Shown: positions 1 to 8,708 of the stretch, piece after piece
Layout of the letters: every line of letters starts with the position of its first letter
Numbering within the stretch: the stretch's first letter is position 1
From: Lachnospiraceae bacterium
Lineage (GTDB): Bacteria; Bacillota; Clostridia; Lachnospirales; Lachnospiraceae
DNA length: 64,000 nucleotides
Reading direction: 5' to 3'
Assembly (NCBI GenBank): GCA_022483465.1
Contig: JAKVNF010000002.1
Span: forward strand, 744,001 to 808,000
Translations under genes and position numbers: made by a program
The notes under the pieces: generated by a model
Databases searched by the model: none
Told to the model about the DNA's origin: nothing
The model's input: only the letters and a program-made list of their open reading frames with translations

Positions 1-1005
1 CCGGAGCATCCCAAGTGCTATCGCATCCTTGCCAGCGCGGGAAAAGATCGTGTCAGTGAGGAAACCGGATTTCGGGAAATCCGCGCAGAAGGAGACCGGA
101 TTCTTCTGAACGGGAAGGAAATTTTTCTTCGCGGCGTCTGCTGCCATGAGGAAAGCAATCTGAACGGAAGAACACTCTCTCCCACCGAGCGGGAAGAGAT
201 GATGCGCACCGCCAAAGAACTGGGCTGCAACGTGATGCGCCTGACCCACTATCCACATGATGAAGCTTCCGTTCGTCTTGCAGATCACATGGGCATGCTG
301 CTCTGGGAAGAGATTCCGGTTTACTGGGCACTGCGCTTTGAACAGAAAGAGACGTACGAAAACGCTGAAAATCAGCTGCGAGAGTTGATCGCGCGGGATT
401 ACAATCACCCCAGTGTCATCCTCTGGGGCATCGGAAACGAAAACCCCGACACCGATGCGCGCTACCGGTTTATGTCGCGGCTTGCAGCCGTGTGCCGGAA
501 GCAGGATCCCACCCGCCTTGTCACTGCCGCATGCCTGGTCGATATTGATGAAAAGCGCGTAAAGGACCGGCTTGCTGACTGCATCGATGTCGTGGGGATG
601 AATGAATACTACGGCTGGTACTACCGCGATTATGACATTCTGCAGGAGATTCTGGACAGGACGCTTCCCGTTCTGCAAAAGCCGCTCGTAATTTCCGAGA
701 CCGGCGCAGCAGCCGACGCCGGGGATTTTGGCGGGGATGAGGATCTCTTTACAGAAAACCACCAGAAAAAAGTCCTGCAGGAGCAGATCCGCATTGCAGG
801 GAATCGCGTAAACGGCATGTTCCCCTGGATTCTCTTTGATTTTCGCTCGGGACAGCGGCTCCATCCCAAACAGGGCGGGTATAACCGAAAGGGCCTGGTG
901 GCGGAAGACCATAAAACCAGGAAACTTGCTTTTGACGTGGTTCGCGCGTTCTATCTGCAGCGTGCGAAGGAGGAAACGAACGCCGCCCTGCAGGAATCAC
1001 GCTGA
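1..1005 (+). CDS. GH2-family glycosidase, C-terminal part (5' end outside window)
   Basis: The reading frame is open from base 1 to a TGA at 1003-1005, so 334 codons of the C-terminal half are present. The text matches the (beta/alpha)8 catalytic domain of glycoside hydrolase family 2 (beta-glucuronidase/beta-galactosidase type): RLTHYPHD near the barrel start, the acid/base glutamate in GNENP (about visible residue 147) and the nucleophile glutamate in ISETGA (about 233). It would hydrolyse beta-linked sugars from oligosaccharides or glycosides; the exact substrate cannot be told from this half. It is followed by a convergent hairpin terminator shared with the broken esterase. No signal peptide can be judged because the N-terminus is missing. 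Confidence 0.85.
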   Translation, partial: PEHPKCYRILASAGKDRVSEETGFREIRAEGDRILLNGKEIFLRGVCCHEESNLNGRTLSPTEREEMMRTAKELGCNVMRLTHYPHDEASVRLADHMGMLLWEEIPVYWALRFEQKETYENAENQLRELIARDYNHPSVILWGIGNENPDTDARYRFMSRLAAVCRKQDPTRLVTAACLVDIDEKRVKDRLADCIDVVGMNEYYGWYYRDYDILQEILDRTLPVLQKPLVISETGAAADAGDFGGDEDLFTENHQKKVLQEQIRIAGNRVNGMFPWILFDFRSGQRLHPKQGGYNRKGLVAEDHKTRKLAFDVVRAFYLQRAKEETNAALQESR

Positions 1006-1097
1006 AACATTCTGCAGAGCGTCTGTTTTGATTCTGTCTCTTGAAAGGGATGATGATCGGCAAATTTCGCCGGATCGTTTTCTTCATTGCGGCATGC

Positions 1098-1147
1098 AAA
1101 ATCCCCGCGAATTCTTCCCTGTTCGGAAGGACTCGCGGGAATTTTCA
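1098..1147. terminator. bidirectional hairpin between convergent genes
   Basis: An interrupted stem (CCCGCGA near 1104 with TCGCGGG near 1133, plus TTCTTCC with GGAAG) is flanked by A-rich sequence on the left and TTTT on the right. It lies between the stops of the GH2 gene and the minus-strand esterase, so it can serve both. Confidence 0.6.
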
Positions 1148-2141
1148 GTTTTTCTCACTCCACATATCCGTCAGCCAGTTCTCCACGAGCTCCGGCCAGA
1201 TCTGCACACTCGGCTCCGGCTGGTAGTGGCAGTATCGCCTGACGCCCTGTACATATGCCGCTGCCACGTCCGTTCCCTTTGGCAGCGCAGCCATTCCGGA
1301 AAACGGCTCCACCGGTGTCATGTGCAATGCAATAGGCGATGTACTCCGTCAGCTGCTTCATGCAGTACAGCCCGCCGAAATTGCCATTGGCCCAGTCCTC
1401 ATTGGCGAGGGAGAGGCCGTGCATTCCCCTGCGGAATACGTGGTGCTCGAACGGAACGCCCGCCTTTTTGCAGCTCTGTGCAAACAGGTAGCTGTTCTCC
1501 ACCGGGACGGCCTCATCCGTCGCGGTCTGCCACAGAAAGACCGGCGGCGTGTTCTTTGTGACATGCAGCTCCAGCGACATATACTCCAGGTCCTCCTTCG
1601 AGGCATCCTCTCCCAACAGGGCAGCGAAGGAATCCCGATGTGCGTACTCACCCGAGGTGATCACAGGATACGACAAAACCACGGCGTCCGGCCGGTTGCT
1701 GATGACCGCATACTCTCCTCCCAGCTGAATCTGGGGCCCGTCGCCGTGCACCGCAAGAGAGCCGCAAAGATGCGCGCCTGCCGAGAAGCCGCAGATGGTC
1801 ACGCGGTGCTCGTCAATGCCGTACCCCTCCCGATGCCGCCGAAGATACACCACAGCCTTGGACAGGTCCTTCAGCGGCTGAAGCCGCACCGGCTCCGGCC
1901 CCGGCATGCAGGTGGTATACGCCACCACAAAGGCATTGAAGCCCTTGTGGTAGAACTTCAGCGCCACCAGCTCGCCTTCTGCTGCCGACACCATGCGATA
2001 TCCGCCGCCCGGAACCACAACAAAGGCCGGATGGATCTTTCATTCCTCATGCACGTAGCTGGTCAGCGTCGGCAGGAAATCCCCGATCACCGGATATGTA
2101 TACTCCTCTTTGGTCCACAAATTCACCGTTTTCTGCTGCAT
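1145..2141 (-). pseudogene. alpha/beta-hydrolase (acetyl-xylan-esterase-like), two lesions
   Basis: The start is ATG at 2141 behind AGGAGG. The frame is intact for 33 codons and then meets TGA at 2042-2040. In the same frame it continues directly into HPAFVVVPGGGYRMVS, the oxyanion-hole segment of small esterases, and the nucleophile motif GFSAGAH, with later D and H (DEAVPVE, RGMHGLS). Near 1320 the coding signal shifts by one base into the frame ending at 1145, whose C-terminus (IWPELVENWLTDMW) is typical of the family. The intact protein would be about 331 residues and would deacylate xylan or other sugar esters, fitting the neighbouring GH2 glycosidase. The two lesions make it a likely pseudogene; sequencing error at both sites is the alternative. 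Confidence 0.7.
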
Positions 2142-2418
2142 AACCCCTCCTGTATTCCCGGTCCGCGGCGGTCCCATCCCCGCATCGCCGCAGCCGGATT
2201 CTGATCCAAATTACCACAGCATCATATCCGAGCGGGAGTCTCAAATCCAGGCTGTCATACGCCGTCTTCCGCTTTCCTGTCTCCCGGCTTGGCAATTCCG
2301 CACAGTTGATTCCAGATCCGGCATTCTGCTTCCTGATTCAACCTGCAGCGGGTTTCCGGTGTTCGCCCTGACCTTGTTGCCATGCACCATATCTTGGCAT
2401 CTCTTCTTTCCAGCATAG

Positions 2419-2460
2419 AAAAGGACAGGGATCCGGATTTCTCCGAATCTCTGTCTTTTA
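2419..2460 (-). terminator. intrinsic terminator of hisS-aspS
   Basis: On the minus strand a long, nearly continuous stem with a GAAA tetraloop (AGATTCGGA-GAAA-TCCGGATC core, extended by ACAG/CTGT and AAAG/CTTT) is followed by CTTTTCT, 16 bases after the aspS stop. The rest of the 2142-2475 gap shows only the esterase ribosome site and no other gene. Confidence 0.75.
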
Positions 2461-2475
2461 CAATGCAATCCTGTC

Positions 2476-4323
2476 TTACTTGTCTTCCTCGATCTCTTCC
2501 TTGGTCGCGGTGCACTTGATGTGGAGCTCGTCCAGCTGCTGCTGCGTGACCTCGGAGGGAGCGCCCATCATGACATCCTGGGCGTTCTTGTTCATCGGGA
2601 ACGGGATGATCTCGCGGATGGAGTCCTCTCCTGCCAGCAGCATCACCATGCGGTCGATGCCGGGCGCGATGCCGGCGTGCGGCGGTGCGCCGTAGCAGAA
2701 GGCGTTGTACATGGCGGGGAAGCGCTTCTTCACATCCTCCTCGCCCAGACGCACGAGCTCAAAGGCCTTGACCATGATCTCCGGGTCGTGATTTCGCACA
2801 GCGCCGGAGGAGAGCTCAATGCCGTTGACCACCAGGTCGTACTGGTCTGCCGTGATGGAGAGCGGATCAATCTCGCCGCGCTCTGCGGCAAGCAGGGTTT
2901 CCAGTCCGCCTGCAGGCATGGAGAAGGGGTTGTGGCAGAACTCCAGCTCGCCGGACTCCTCGCCGATCTCGTACATCGGGAAGTCGACGATCCAGCAGAA
3001 TGCGTACTGCTCCTTGTCCATGTGTCCCGGCACGGCGGCGCCCAGGGTCTTGATCAGAACACCTGCGGTCTTCTGGGCCTGGGAGAGCTTGCCGGAGCCC
3101 AGGGCGACAAAATCGCCGGGCTTCAGGCCAAGCTTTGTAAAGATCTTCTCCTTCACCGGCGCCACAAACTTGGAAATGCCGCCGACCAGCTCGCCGTTCT
3201 CGTCCACGCGGAACCAGTAGGGCTTTGCGCCTGCCTGAACCTCCACGTCGGCCAGGGTCTTGTCGATGAACTTTCTCGTCCCGGTGAAGCCGGAGACCAC
3301 CACCGCCTTGATGGCGACATTGGTCTTCTCGGTGCCGGTGACGTTGCCGTTCTCGTCCTTCACCTCTGCCGTCGTGGCAAAGGGTCCGAAGCCGGTGTCC
3401 GCCAGGACATCGGTCACATCCTGGGCAATGAGGTCGATGCGCAGATCCGGCTTGTCGGAGCCGTACTTCTCCAGCGCCTCGGTGTAGGGGATGCGCACAA
3501 ACGGCGCCGAGGAGGCGCGGTCATAGGTGCCGAACTTTGCGAAGATCGGCGGCAGCACATCCTCGAGGACGGCAAACACGTCCTCCTGGGTGGCAAAGGC
3601 CATCTCCATATCCAGCTGGTAGAACTCTCCCGGGGAGCGGTCTCCTCTTGCATCCTCATCGCGGAAGCAGGGTGCGATCTGGAAGTAGCGGTCAAAGCCC
3701 GCGGTCATGAGCAGCTGCTTGAACTGCTGGGGTGCCTGGGGCAGGGCGTAAAACTTGCCCGGATGCTTTCTGGAGGGAACCAGATAGTCCCGCGCGCCCT
3801 CGGGGCTCGAGGCCGTCAGGATCGGGGTGGTGATCTCCAGGAAGCCGTGATCGGTCATGGCCTTGCGCAGGGCGGCAACCACGTTGCAGCGCAGGATGAT
3901 GTTCTTCTTCACCTCGGGATTGCGCAGATCCAGGTACCGGTACTTGAGACGGACCGCCTCATCAGCCTCTCTCGAGTGGTTAATCTCGAAGGGCAGGGCG
4001 TCATAGCGGCATCTGCCGAGGACCTTCACAGACGTCGGGACGATCTCGATCTCGCCGGTCGCCTGCTTGGGATTCTTGGAGGAGCGCTCGCGGACCGTGC
4101 CGGCCACCTGAATGGTGGACTCCTTTGTGATCTCCCGGAATGCCTTCATCATCTCCTCGGTCTCGGCCACCACCTGGGTGGTGCCGTAGAAATCGCGGAC
4201 GACGACAAAGGCGAGGTTTGCGGAGACAATGCGCATGTTTTCGAGCCAGCCGGCGATGACCACGCTCTTTCCCACATCGCCGATGCGTAGCTCCCCGCAG
4301 GTATGCGTTCTAGACTGCATCAT
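2476..4323 (-). CDS. aspS: aspartyl-tRNA synthetase
   Basis: This class II synthetase attaches aspartate to tRNA-Asp in the cytoplasm. At 615 residues it has the bacterial architecture: N-terminal OB-fold anticodon-binding domain (about 1-110), catalytic core with motif 2 FRDEDARGDRSPGEF (about 225), a GAD insertion domain (about 300-420) and motif 3 GIDRMVMLLAGEDSIREII near the C-terminus. Two ATG codons are adjacent at the start (4323 and 4320), with AGAGGTAAG upstream; the first is used here. It lies 53 bases after hisS and shares its promoter, an arrangement common in Firmicutes. A strong terminator follows. Whether it is discriminating or also charges tRNA-Asn cannot be told from the window. 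Confidence 0.97.
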   Translation of the reverse strand: MMQSRTHTCGELRIGDVGKSVVIAGWLENMRIVSANLAFVVVRDFYGTTQVVAETEEMMKAFREITKESTIQVAGTVRERSSKNPKQATGEIEIVPTSVKVLGRCRYDALPFEINHSREADEAVRLKYRYLDLRNPEVKKNIILRCNVVAALRKAMTDHGFLEITTPILTASSPEGARDYLVPSRKHPGKFYALPQAPQQFKQLLMTAGFDRYFQIAPCFRDEDARGDRSPGEFYQLDMEMAFATQEDVFAVLEDVLPPIFAKFGTYDRASSAPFVRIPYTEALEKYGSDKPDLRIDLIAQDVTDVLADTGFGPFATTAEVKDENGNVTGTEKTNVAIKAVVVSGFTGTRKFIDKTLADVEVQAGAKPYWFRVDENGELVGGISKFVAPVKEKIFTKLGLKPGDFVALGSGKLSQAQKTAGVLIKTLGAAVPGHMDKEQYAFCWIVDFPMYEIGEESGELEFCHNPFSMPAGGLETLLAAERGEIDPLSITADQYDLVVNGIELSSGAVRNHDPEIMVKAFELVRLGEEDVKKRFPAMYNAFCYGAPPHAGIAPGIDRMVMLLAGEDSIREIIPFPMNKNAQDVMMGAPSEVTQQQLDELHIKCTATKEEIEEDK

Positions 4324-4376
4324 AGGTTTCTTACCTCTCTTTTGCTCTTCTTCTCCTCATCGCTCCAGCATGCTGC

Positions 4377-5636
4377 TCACTGGATCGGATTGGCATAAAA
4401 CTCTTGGAAGCTCGTGTATCCCGCATCCGTCAGCTGCTGCTTCTGGTGCTTCTTGTTCTTGTTCATGCGGACCACGAGCACATCCTTGCCCTCTGCTCTT
4501 GCCTTCTGGGCGGACTCGATGGCCTCCCGCAGGCGGTCCGAGGGAAGGTTCTTCTCCAGCAGGTAGCAGATCTTCTCCGGGCGGTTCGGCACCTTGAAGC
4601 CCTGCTCCATCAGGATCAGGATGATGCGCTCAAAGCCGATGGAGAAGCCGCAGGCGGGGACATCGGTGCCGGTGAACTTCCCGACCATGCCGTCGTAGCG
4701 TCCGCCGCCGCCGCAGGAGATGCCCAGCTGGGGCATCGCGATCTCGAAGATCGTCCCGGTGTAGTAGGACATACCGCGGACAATCGTGGGATCAAAGACC
4801 ATGGCAAAGTCGGCCTGCTTGGTGGCCTCCACGGTCTCGATGGTCTCCCGCAGATTCGGGATGACGTCCTCCTCAATGGAGCCTGCAAGCTCCTTCTCGA
4901 GGAACGAGAGCTTGTCCTGTGCCTGCTCCATGCCGGTGAACAGGGCCACGTACTTCTCCACGGCGCCCGCCTCGAAGCCATTCTCCAGAAGCTCTGCCTT
5001 CACGCCGTCGATGCCGATCTTGTCCATCTTGTCGAGGGTGATGCAGACCTCGTCGAAGCGCTCTGTGGGGAAGCCCGAGTACACCGCCATCGCCTTTAAG
5101 ATCCGCCGCTCATTGATGCGGATCTGGAAGCCGGAAAAGCCCAGCTTACCGAGGGTCGTGGTGGTGGCCAGGATCAGCTCGATCTCGGCCAGATTCGTGG
5201 GCTCTCCGATGATGTCGATGTCGCACTGCATGAACTGGCGGTACCGGCCCTTCTGGGGGCGGTCGGCGCGCCAGACATTGCCCATCTGCAGGGCCTTGAA
5301 AGGCTGCTGCAGCTCATTCTGATGCTTGGAATAGTACCGGACCAGCGGGACCGTCAGGTCGTAGCGAAGGCCCTCGTCCGTCAGATCGGCCTCGCTCTTT
5401 GCCTCATCGAGGCGGAGCTTCTCGCCGCGCTTTAAGATGCGGAAGATCAGCTTCTCGTTGTCTCCGCCGCTCTTGGAGGTCAGGTTCTGAATGGACTCCA
5501 CGCAGGGTGTCTCGATGCTCTGGAATCCGAAGGAGGCGTAGGTCTTCTTGATGACGGAGATGCAGTAGTCGCGGATCTCCATCTCCTCGGGCATGATGTC
5601 CTTCATGCCGGTGACCGGTTTTGTAATTAATGCCAT
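4377..5636 (-). CDS. hisS: histidyl-tRNA synthetase
   Basis: This class II synthetase charges tRNA-His. At 419 residues it is of normal length. Visible are motif 2 (WRADRPQKGRYRQFMQCDIDIIG, about 120), the HisA-type segment RGMSYYTGTIFE (about 275), motif 3 (CGFSIGFERI, about 325) and a C-terminal anticodon-binding domain with VLVVRMNKN. The start ATG at 5636 follows GAAGGTG. It is the first gene of the hisS-aspS unit, with a sigma-A-type promoter about 50-80 bases upstream. No T-box leader is seen in the sense strand, so tRNA-responsive control is not supported. Confidence 0.97.
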   Translation of the reverse strand: MALITKPVTGMKDIMPEEMEIRDYCISVIKKTYASFGFQSIETPCVESIQNLTSKSGGDNEKLIFRILKRGEKLRLDEAKSEADLTDEGLRYDLTVPLVRYYSKHQNELQQPFKALQMGNVWRADRPQKGRYRQFMQCDIDIIGEPTNLAEIELILATTTTLGKLGFSGFQIRINERRILKAMAVYSGFPTERFDEVCITLDKMDKIGIDGVKAELLENGFEAGAVEKYVALFTGMEQAQDKLSFLEKELAGSIEEDVIPNLRETIETVEATKQADFAMVFDPTIVRGMSYYTGTIFEIAMPQLGISCGGGGRYDGMVGKFTGTDVPACGFSIGFERIILILMEQGFKVPNRPEKICYLLEKNLPSDRLREAIESAQKARAEGKDVLVVRMNKNKKHQKQQLTDAGYTSFQEFYANPIQ

Positions 5637-5685
5637 GGTATTTCACCTTCCTGATGCTGTTGTTCTGTCACTTACACAAGTAGTA

Positions 5686-5714
5686 AGGATACAATGATTT
5701 CCCCGTCTTTTCAA
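5686..5714 (-). promoter_or_regulatory. promoter of hisS-aspS
   Basis: Reading the minus strand, TTGAAA (5714-5709), a 17-base spacer and TATCCT (5691-5686) match sigma-A boxes. They lie about 50 bases before the hisS start, in the only gap between hisS and the ech/hyp operon. Confidence 0.55.
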
Positions 5715-5832
5715 TGTTTTTGAGGATTCCCTTCCGTCCGGCAGAGTGTTCCAGGCCCTGCGGGTCTGTGGGAGCGCTGCGGCAACAAGGTGGTTTCCGG
5801 GCTTTTCTCTTTACATCTCTCCCATTCTGATC

Positions 5833-6843
5833 TCAGCAGATTCTGGGAAGTCCCTCTCCATACAACGGGCCCAGAATCCGCCTGCCGCCGACCTTCGTCG
5901 CAAGGACCACGCCGGGGCGTCCGCCCTCGGCCTTTGTCACCGTGCCGATGGCCGCCGCATTCTCCCCGTAGCGGCTGCCCTGCAGGATCTGCAGGGCCCG
6001 GTCCCCGTCCTTTGCATCGACAATGCAGACCATCTTGCCCTCATTTCCCATGTACAGGGGATCGAGGCCCAGAATCCCCGCAAAGCTTCGCACCGCGGGG
6101 GAGACGGGAAGGGCCTCTTCAGAAAGGACAAAGGTCTTCCCTGTGCTTTCTGCAAACTCGTTTAGCACCGTGGCAAGGCCGCCCCTTGTCACATCCCGCA
6201 TCTCGTGGAGGGCAACGCCCGCCTGCTCCAGGGCCTCCACCATCTGTGAGAGCGGCGCGTTGTCGCTCACAATGTCATTTTCGATCCCCATGCGCTTTCC
6301 AAGGAGCGCCGCATGGTGGTCTCCGAGGTTCCCGGAGAGGAGGATCACATCCCCCTCTTTCACAAGGTCCGCAGACACCGGGCGGTGCTTTTCATCAAAG
6401 ACGCCGCACCCTGCGGTGTTGATCATTATCCCGGGCTCCTTTCCGGAGCGGTTCTCGATCACCTTCGTGTCGCCGGCAACGACAAAAACACCCGCCTCCT
6501 TGGCGGTCTCTGCCATCGCGCGGACGCAGGATTCCAGGACCGAGAGCGCAAGTCCCTCCTCCAGGATCCACCCCGCCGTGAGATACCGGGGCTTTGCCCC
6601 GCTCATCAGAACATCATTGACCGTCCCGCAGACAGAGAGTCTTCCGATGTTGCCGCCGGGAAATTCGATGGGCGTCACGACAAAGGAGTCCGTCGTCAGG
6701 GCAAGTTCTGCCCCGCCGGGGACCCTGGTGGCATCCTCCATCTGGGAGAGGTAATCATTGCCGAGGTACTTTGCAAACAGGCTGTCGATCAGGCGCTGTG
6801 TCGAGACGCCGCCTGCGCCGTCTGCCATCGTCACTCTGTCCAT
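5833..6843 (-). CDS. hypE: hydrogenase maturation factor HypE
   Basis: HypE takes a carbamoyl group on its C-terminal cysteine and dehydrates it to a thiocyanate, which donates the CN ligands of the [NiFe] active site. The 336-residue product has the AIR-synthase/PurM-like fold with DSFVVTP (about 55) and DVTRGG (about 230), and ends in the diagnostic PRIC, whose last residue is the acceptor cysteine. The start ATG at 6843 overlaps the hypD stop as TGATG, so the two are translationally coupled; upstream in-frame ATGs fall inside hypD. It is the last gene of the ech-hyp operon. Confidence 0.95.
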   Translation of the reverse strand: MDRVTMADGAGGVSTQRLIDSLFAKYLGNDYLSQMEDATRVPGGAELALTTDSFVVTPIEFPGGNIGRLSVCGTVNDVLMSGAKPRYLTAGWILEEGLALSVLESCVRAMAETAKEAGVFVVAGDTKVIENRSGKEPGIMINTAGCGVFDEKHRPVSADLVKEGDVILLSGNLGDHHAALLGKRMGIENDIVSDNAPLSQMVEALEQAGVALHEMRDVTRGGLATVLNEFAESTGKTFVLSEEALPVSPAVRSFAGILGLDPLYMGNEGKMVCIVDAKDGDRALQILQGSRYGENAAAIGTVTKAEGGRPGVVLATKVGGRRILGPLYGEGLPRIC

Positions 6844-7904
6844 CAATATGGCACTCCTTCCTGAAAGTGGTTGAAGCAGCTCCCCTCCTGGGACACCATG
6901 CAGGCACCCTGGGGATTCTCCGGCGTGCAGATCTTTCCAAAGAGCGGACACTCCCTCGAGGAGATCCGCCCCATGAGGACATCCGCGCAGCGGCAGCCGC
7001 CGGCCACGTGATCCCTGGTAAGGCCCTCCGATCCCGCATCAAAGGACGCAAAGGCGGGCCGAAGGCAAAGGCCCGTCCCCGGCACCGTGCCAAAGCCGCG
7101 CCAGGCGGCATCGCAGGGGGAAAACATCTCCTGCACTGCCGCTCTCACCGCGGGATTTCCGTCTCTTGTGACCGCCTGGGGATAGAAGTTTCGGACAACC
7201 CCTCTTCCCTGCTCCCGCACAAGGCCGTAGATTGCCGCAAGGAGCAGATCTGCCGAAAAGCCCGCCACGATAAAGGGGAGCTGAAACGCCTCCGCGATCG
7301 GCTCATAGTCCCGGTACCCTGCGGCGGCACAGACGTGCCCCGGGGCGAGAAACCCCGTCACCTTTTTGTCCGGCGCCGCCTTTTCATTCTCCCTGCAGAG
7401 CCACCGGACAATGCCCGGCATCGTCTTGAGACTTGTCAGGAGCTTCACGTTGGCAAGGCCCCGGCGCTTTGCCTCCTGAATGAGATCTGCATAGACGGGA
7501 ACGGTCGTCTCAAAGCCGACGGCGGCAAAGATGTGGCAGACATCCGGCTCCCGCTCCGCGTACATCAAAAGGTCCGCCGGCGCATAGACCATCCGGACCT
7601 GTCCGCCCAGGGACTTTGCCTCGGAGAGGGAGTACCTACTCCCCCGGACCCGCAGAAGGTCTCCGAAGGCGTATACGGTGCTGCCGGGCGCAAGGGAGAG
7701 CTCCACCAGCCGGTCGATGTAATCGGTCACCGTCACGCACACCGGACACCCGGGCCCGGAGATCAGGTGGATCTTCGGGGAGAGGAGGCTCGGAATCCCG
7801 GTCCTGACGATCTGGGCCGTGTGGGTGCCGCAGACCTCCATGATCCGGACTTCGGGTCCGTCGTAGTGGCCAAGAAAATCCAGGATTTCGTCACGGCGCG
7901 TCAT
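6843..7904 (-). CDS. hypD: hydrogenase maturation factor HypD
   Basis: HypD is the [4Fe-4S] scaffold that, with HypC, holds iron while CN and CO ligands are added. Visible are MEVCGTHT (about 25), the GPGCPVCVT cysteine motif (about 58), GFETT and GFLAPGHVC, and a C-terminal cysteine cluster (GGCRCADVLMG, followed by CPLFGKICTP and GACMVSQEGSCFNHF). The start at 7904 (MTRRDEILDF, after GGGAGAG) overlaps the end of hypC by 14 bases; a longer frame would run further into hypC. Predicted length is 353 residues, normal for the family. Confidence 0.95.
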   Translation of the reverse strand: MTRRDEILDFLGHYDGPEVRIMEVCGTHTAQIVRTGIPSLLSPKIHLISGPGCPVCVTVTDYIDRLVELSLAPGSTVYAFGDLLRVRGSRYSLSEAKSLGGQVRMVYAPADLLMYAEREPDVCHIFAAVGFETTVPVYADLIQEAKRRGLANVKLLTSLKTMPGIVRWLCRENEKAAPDKKVTGFLAPGHVCAAAGYRDYEPIAEAFQLPFIVAGFSADLLLAAIYGLVREQGRGVVRNFYPQAVTRDGNPAVRAAVQEMFSPCDAAWRGFGTVPGTGLCLRPAFASFDAGSEGLTRDHVAGGCRCADVLMGRISSRECPLFGKICTPENPQGACMVSQEGSCFNHFQEGVPY

Positions 7905-8181
7905 GGGATGTCTCTCCCTTTCCAGACCGTCCGAGGTCCTTTTCATAGGGCTTTTCCTCGTTCTCGATCTCCGCGATGTCGTTGAAGATCTCCTCCATCG
8001 CCGCCGCGTCTTCCTCCTGCAGCACCTGCAGGACGCACCCCGCGTGGATCAGGACGTGATCCCCCTCCTTCACGGGGATGAATCCGGTCCTGGCATCCAC
8101 TCTCGTTCCGCCAAAGTCCACACTGCAGACCTTACCGCCGTCCTTCAGGGCAAGGACCGTGCCCGGGTAGGCAACACACAT
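7891..8181 (-). CDS. hypC: hydrogenase maturation chaperone HypC
   Basis: This small (96-residue) HypC/HupF chaperone starts MCVAYPG. The cysteine at position 2 is the iron-binding residue that interacts with HypD and with the hydrogenase large-subunit precursor. The family pattern continues with VDFGG and the GDHVLIHAGCVLQ strand. The tail beyond about residue 75 is charged and overlaps hypD. It is encoded directly after the structural ech genes. hypA, hypB and hypF are not in the window and must be elsewhere if the enzyme is matured in the standard way. Confidence 0.93.
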   Translation of the reverse strand: MCVAYPGTVLALKDGGKVCSVDFGGTRVDARTGFIPVKEGDHVLIHAGCVLQVLQEEDAAAMEEIFNDIAEIENEEKPYEKDLGRSGKGETSHDAP

Positions 8182-8233
8182 ACCTTTCACCTCCAAAACA
8201 AAAGCGGGGCATCGCTGCCCCGCGCTGCGCTTG

Positions 8234-8698
8234 TCACGTTCCCGCAGGCGTCTGTGCGGGAGCTTTTGCCGCTGCGGCCTTCTCTGCCGCAGCCTTCTTG
8301 GCGGCTGCAATCTTCTCCGCCATCAGGCGCTGCTTCTCCTTTTCCTTCTCGATTCGCTCCTGGCTGAAGCGGTTCACGATGCTCGTCTTCTCCGCGCCGG
8401 GCTCGGTGAAGGAGTTCACCATGGAGAGGCACTTGACCGGGCAGACCTCCACGCACTTGGAGCACTGCACGCAGGAGAACGGATGGATCTCCCAGGAAAA
8501 GTCCGCCTTGTTCACCTTGATGGCGCTGGAGGGACAGTTCCGCTGGCAGCTCCCGCACAGGATACACTTGTCGATGTCGTTCTCGATGTGGCCCCGGTAG
8601 CGGTCCGGATAGATTCTCTCCCCTGCGGGGAAGGATTCCGTCGCAGGCTTGGAGAACAGGTTTTTCAGTGTCCTGCCCACATAGGGTAAAAATGCCAT
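8234..8698 (-). CDS. echF: Ech hydrogenase ferredoxin-type subunit
   Basis: The 154-residue protein has two [4Fe-4S] binding motifs, CILCGSCQRNCP (about 45) and CVQCSKCVEVCP (about 75), matching the EchF/NuoI-type electron-transfer subunit that passes electrons from ferredoxin towards the small subunit. From about residue 105 the chain becomes a charged Lys/Glu/Ala helix ending in an Ala/Pro-rich tail, longer than expected for the bare fold. It lies 10 bases after the large-subunit gene and is the last structural ech gene before hypC. Confidence 0.92.
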   Translation of the reverse strand: MAFLPYVGRTLKNLFSKPATESFPAGERIYPDRYRGHIENDIDKCILCGSCQRNCPSSAIKVNKADFSWEIHPFSCVQCSKCVEVCPVKCLSMVNSFTEPGAEKTSIVNRFSQERIEKEKEKQRLMAEKIAAAKKAAAEKAAAAKAPAQTPAGT

Positions 8699-8708
8699 CG
8701 CAACCTCC

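Noticed and set aside
2521-4290. 589-codon plus-strand ORF opposite aspS
   Set aside because: It is the antisense shadow of a clear aspartyl-tRNA synthetase; low stop frequency results from the high G+C third positions. It has no ribosome site or recognisable domains.
5770-5800. T-box-like AACAAGGTGG sequence near hisS
   Set aside because: It lies on the plus strand, antisense to hisS, and lacks the ACCGCG core and a following terminator. No tRNA-sensing leader can be supported.
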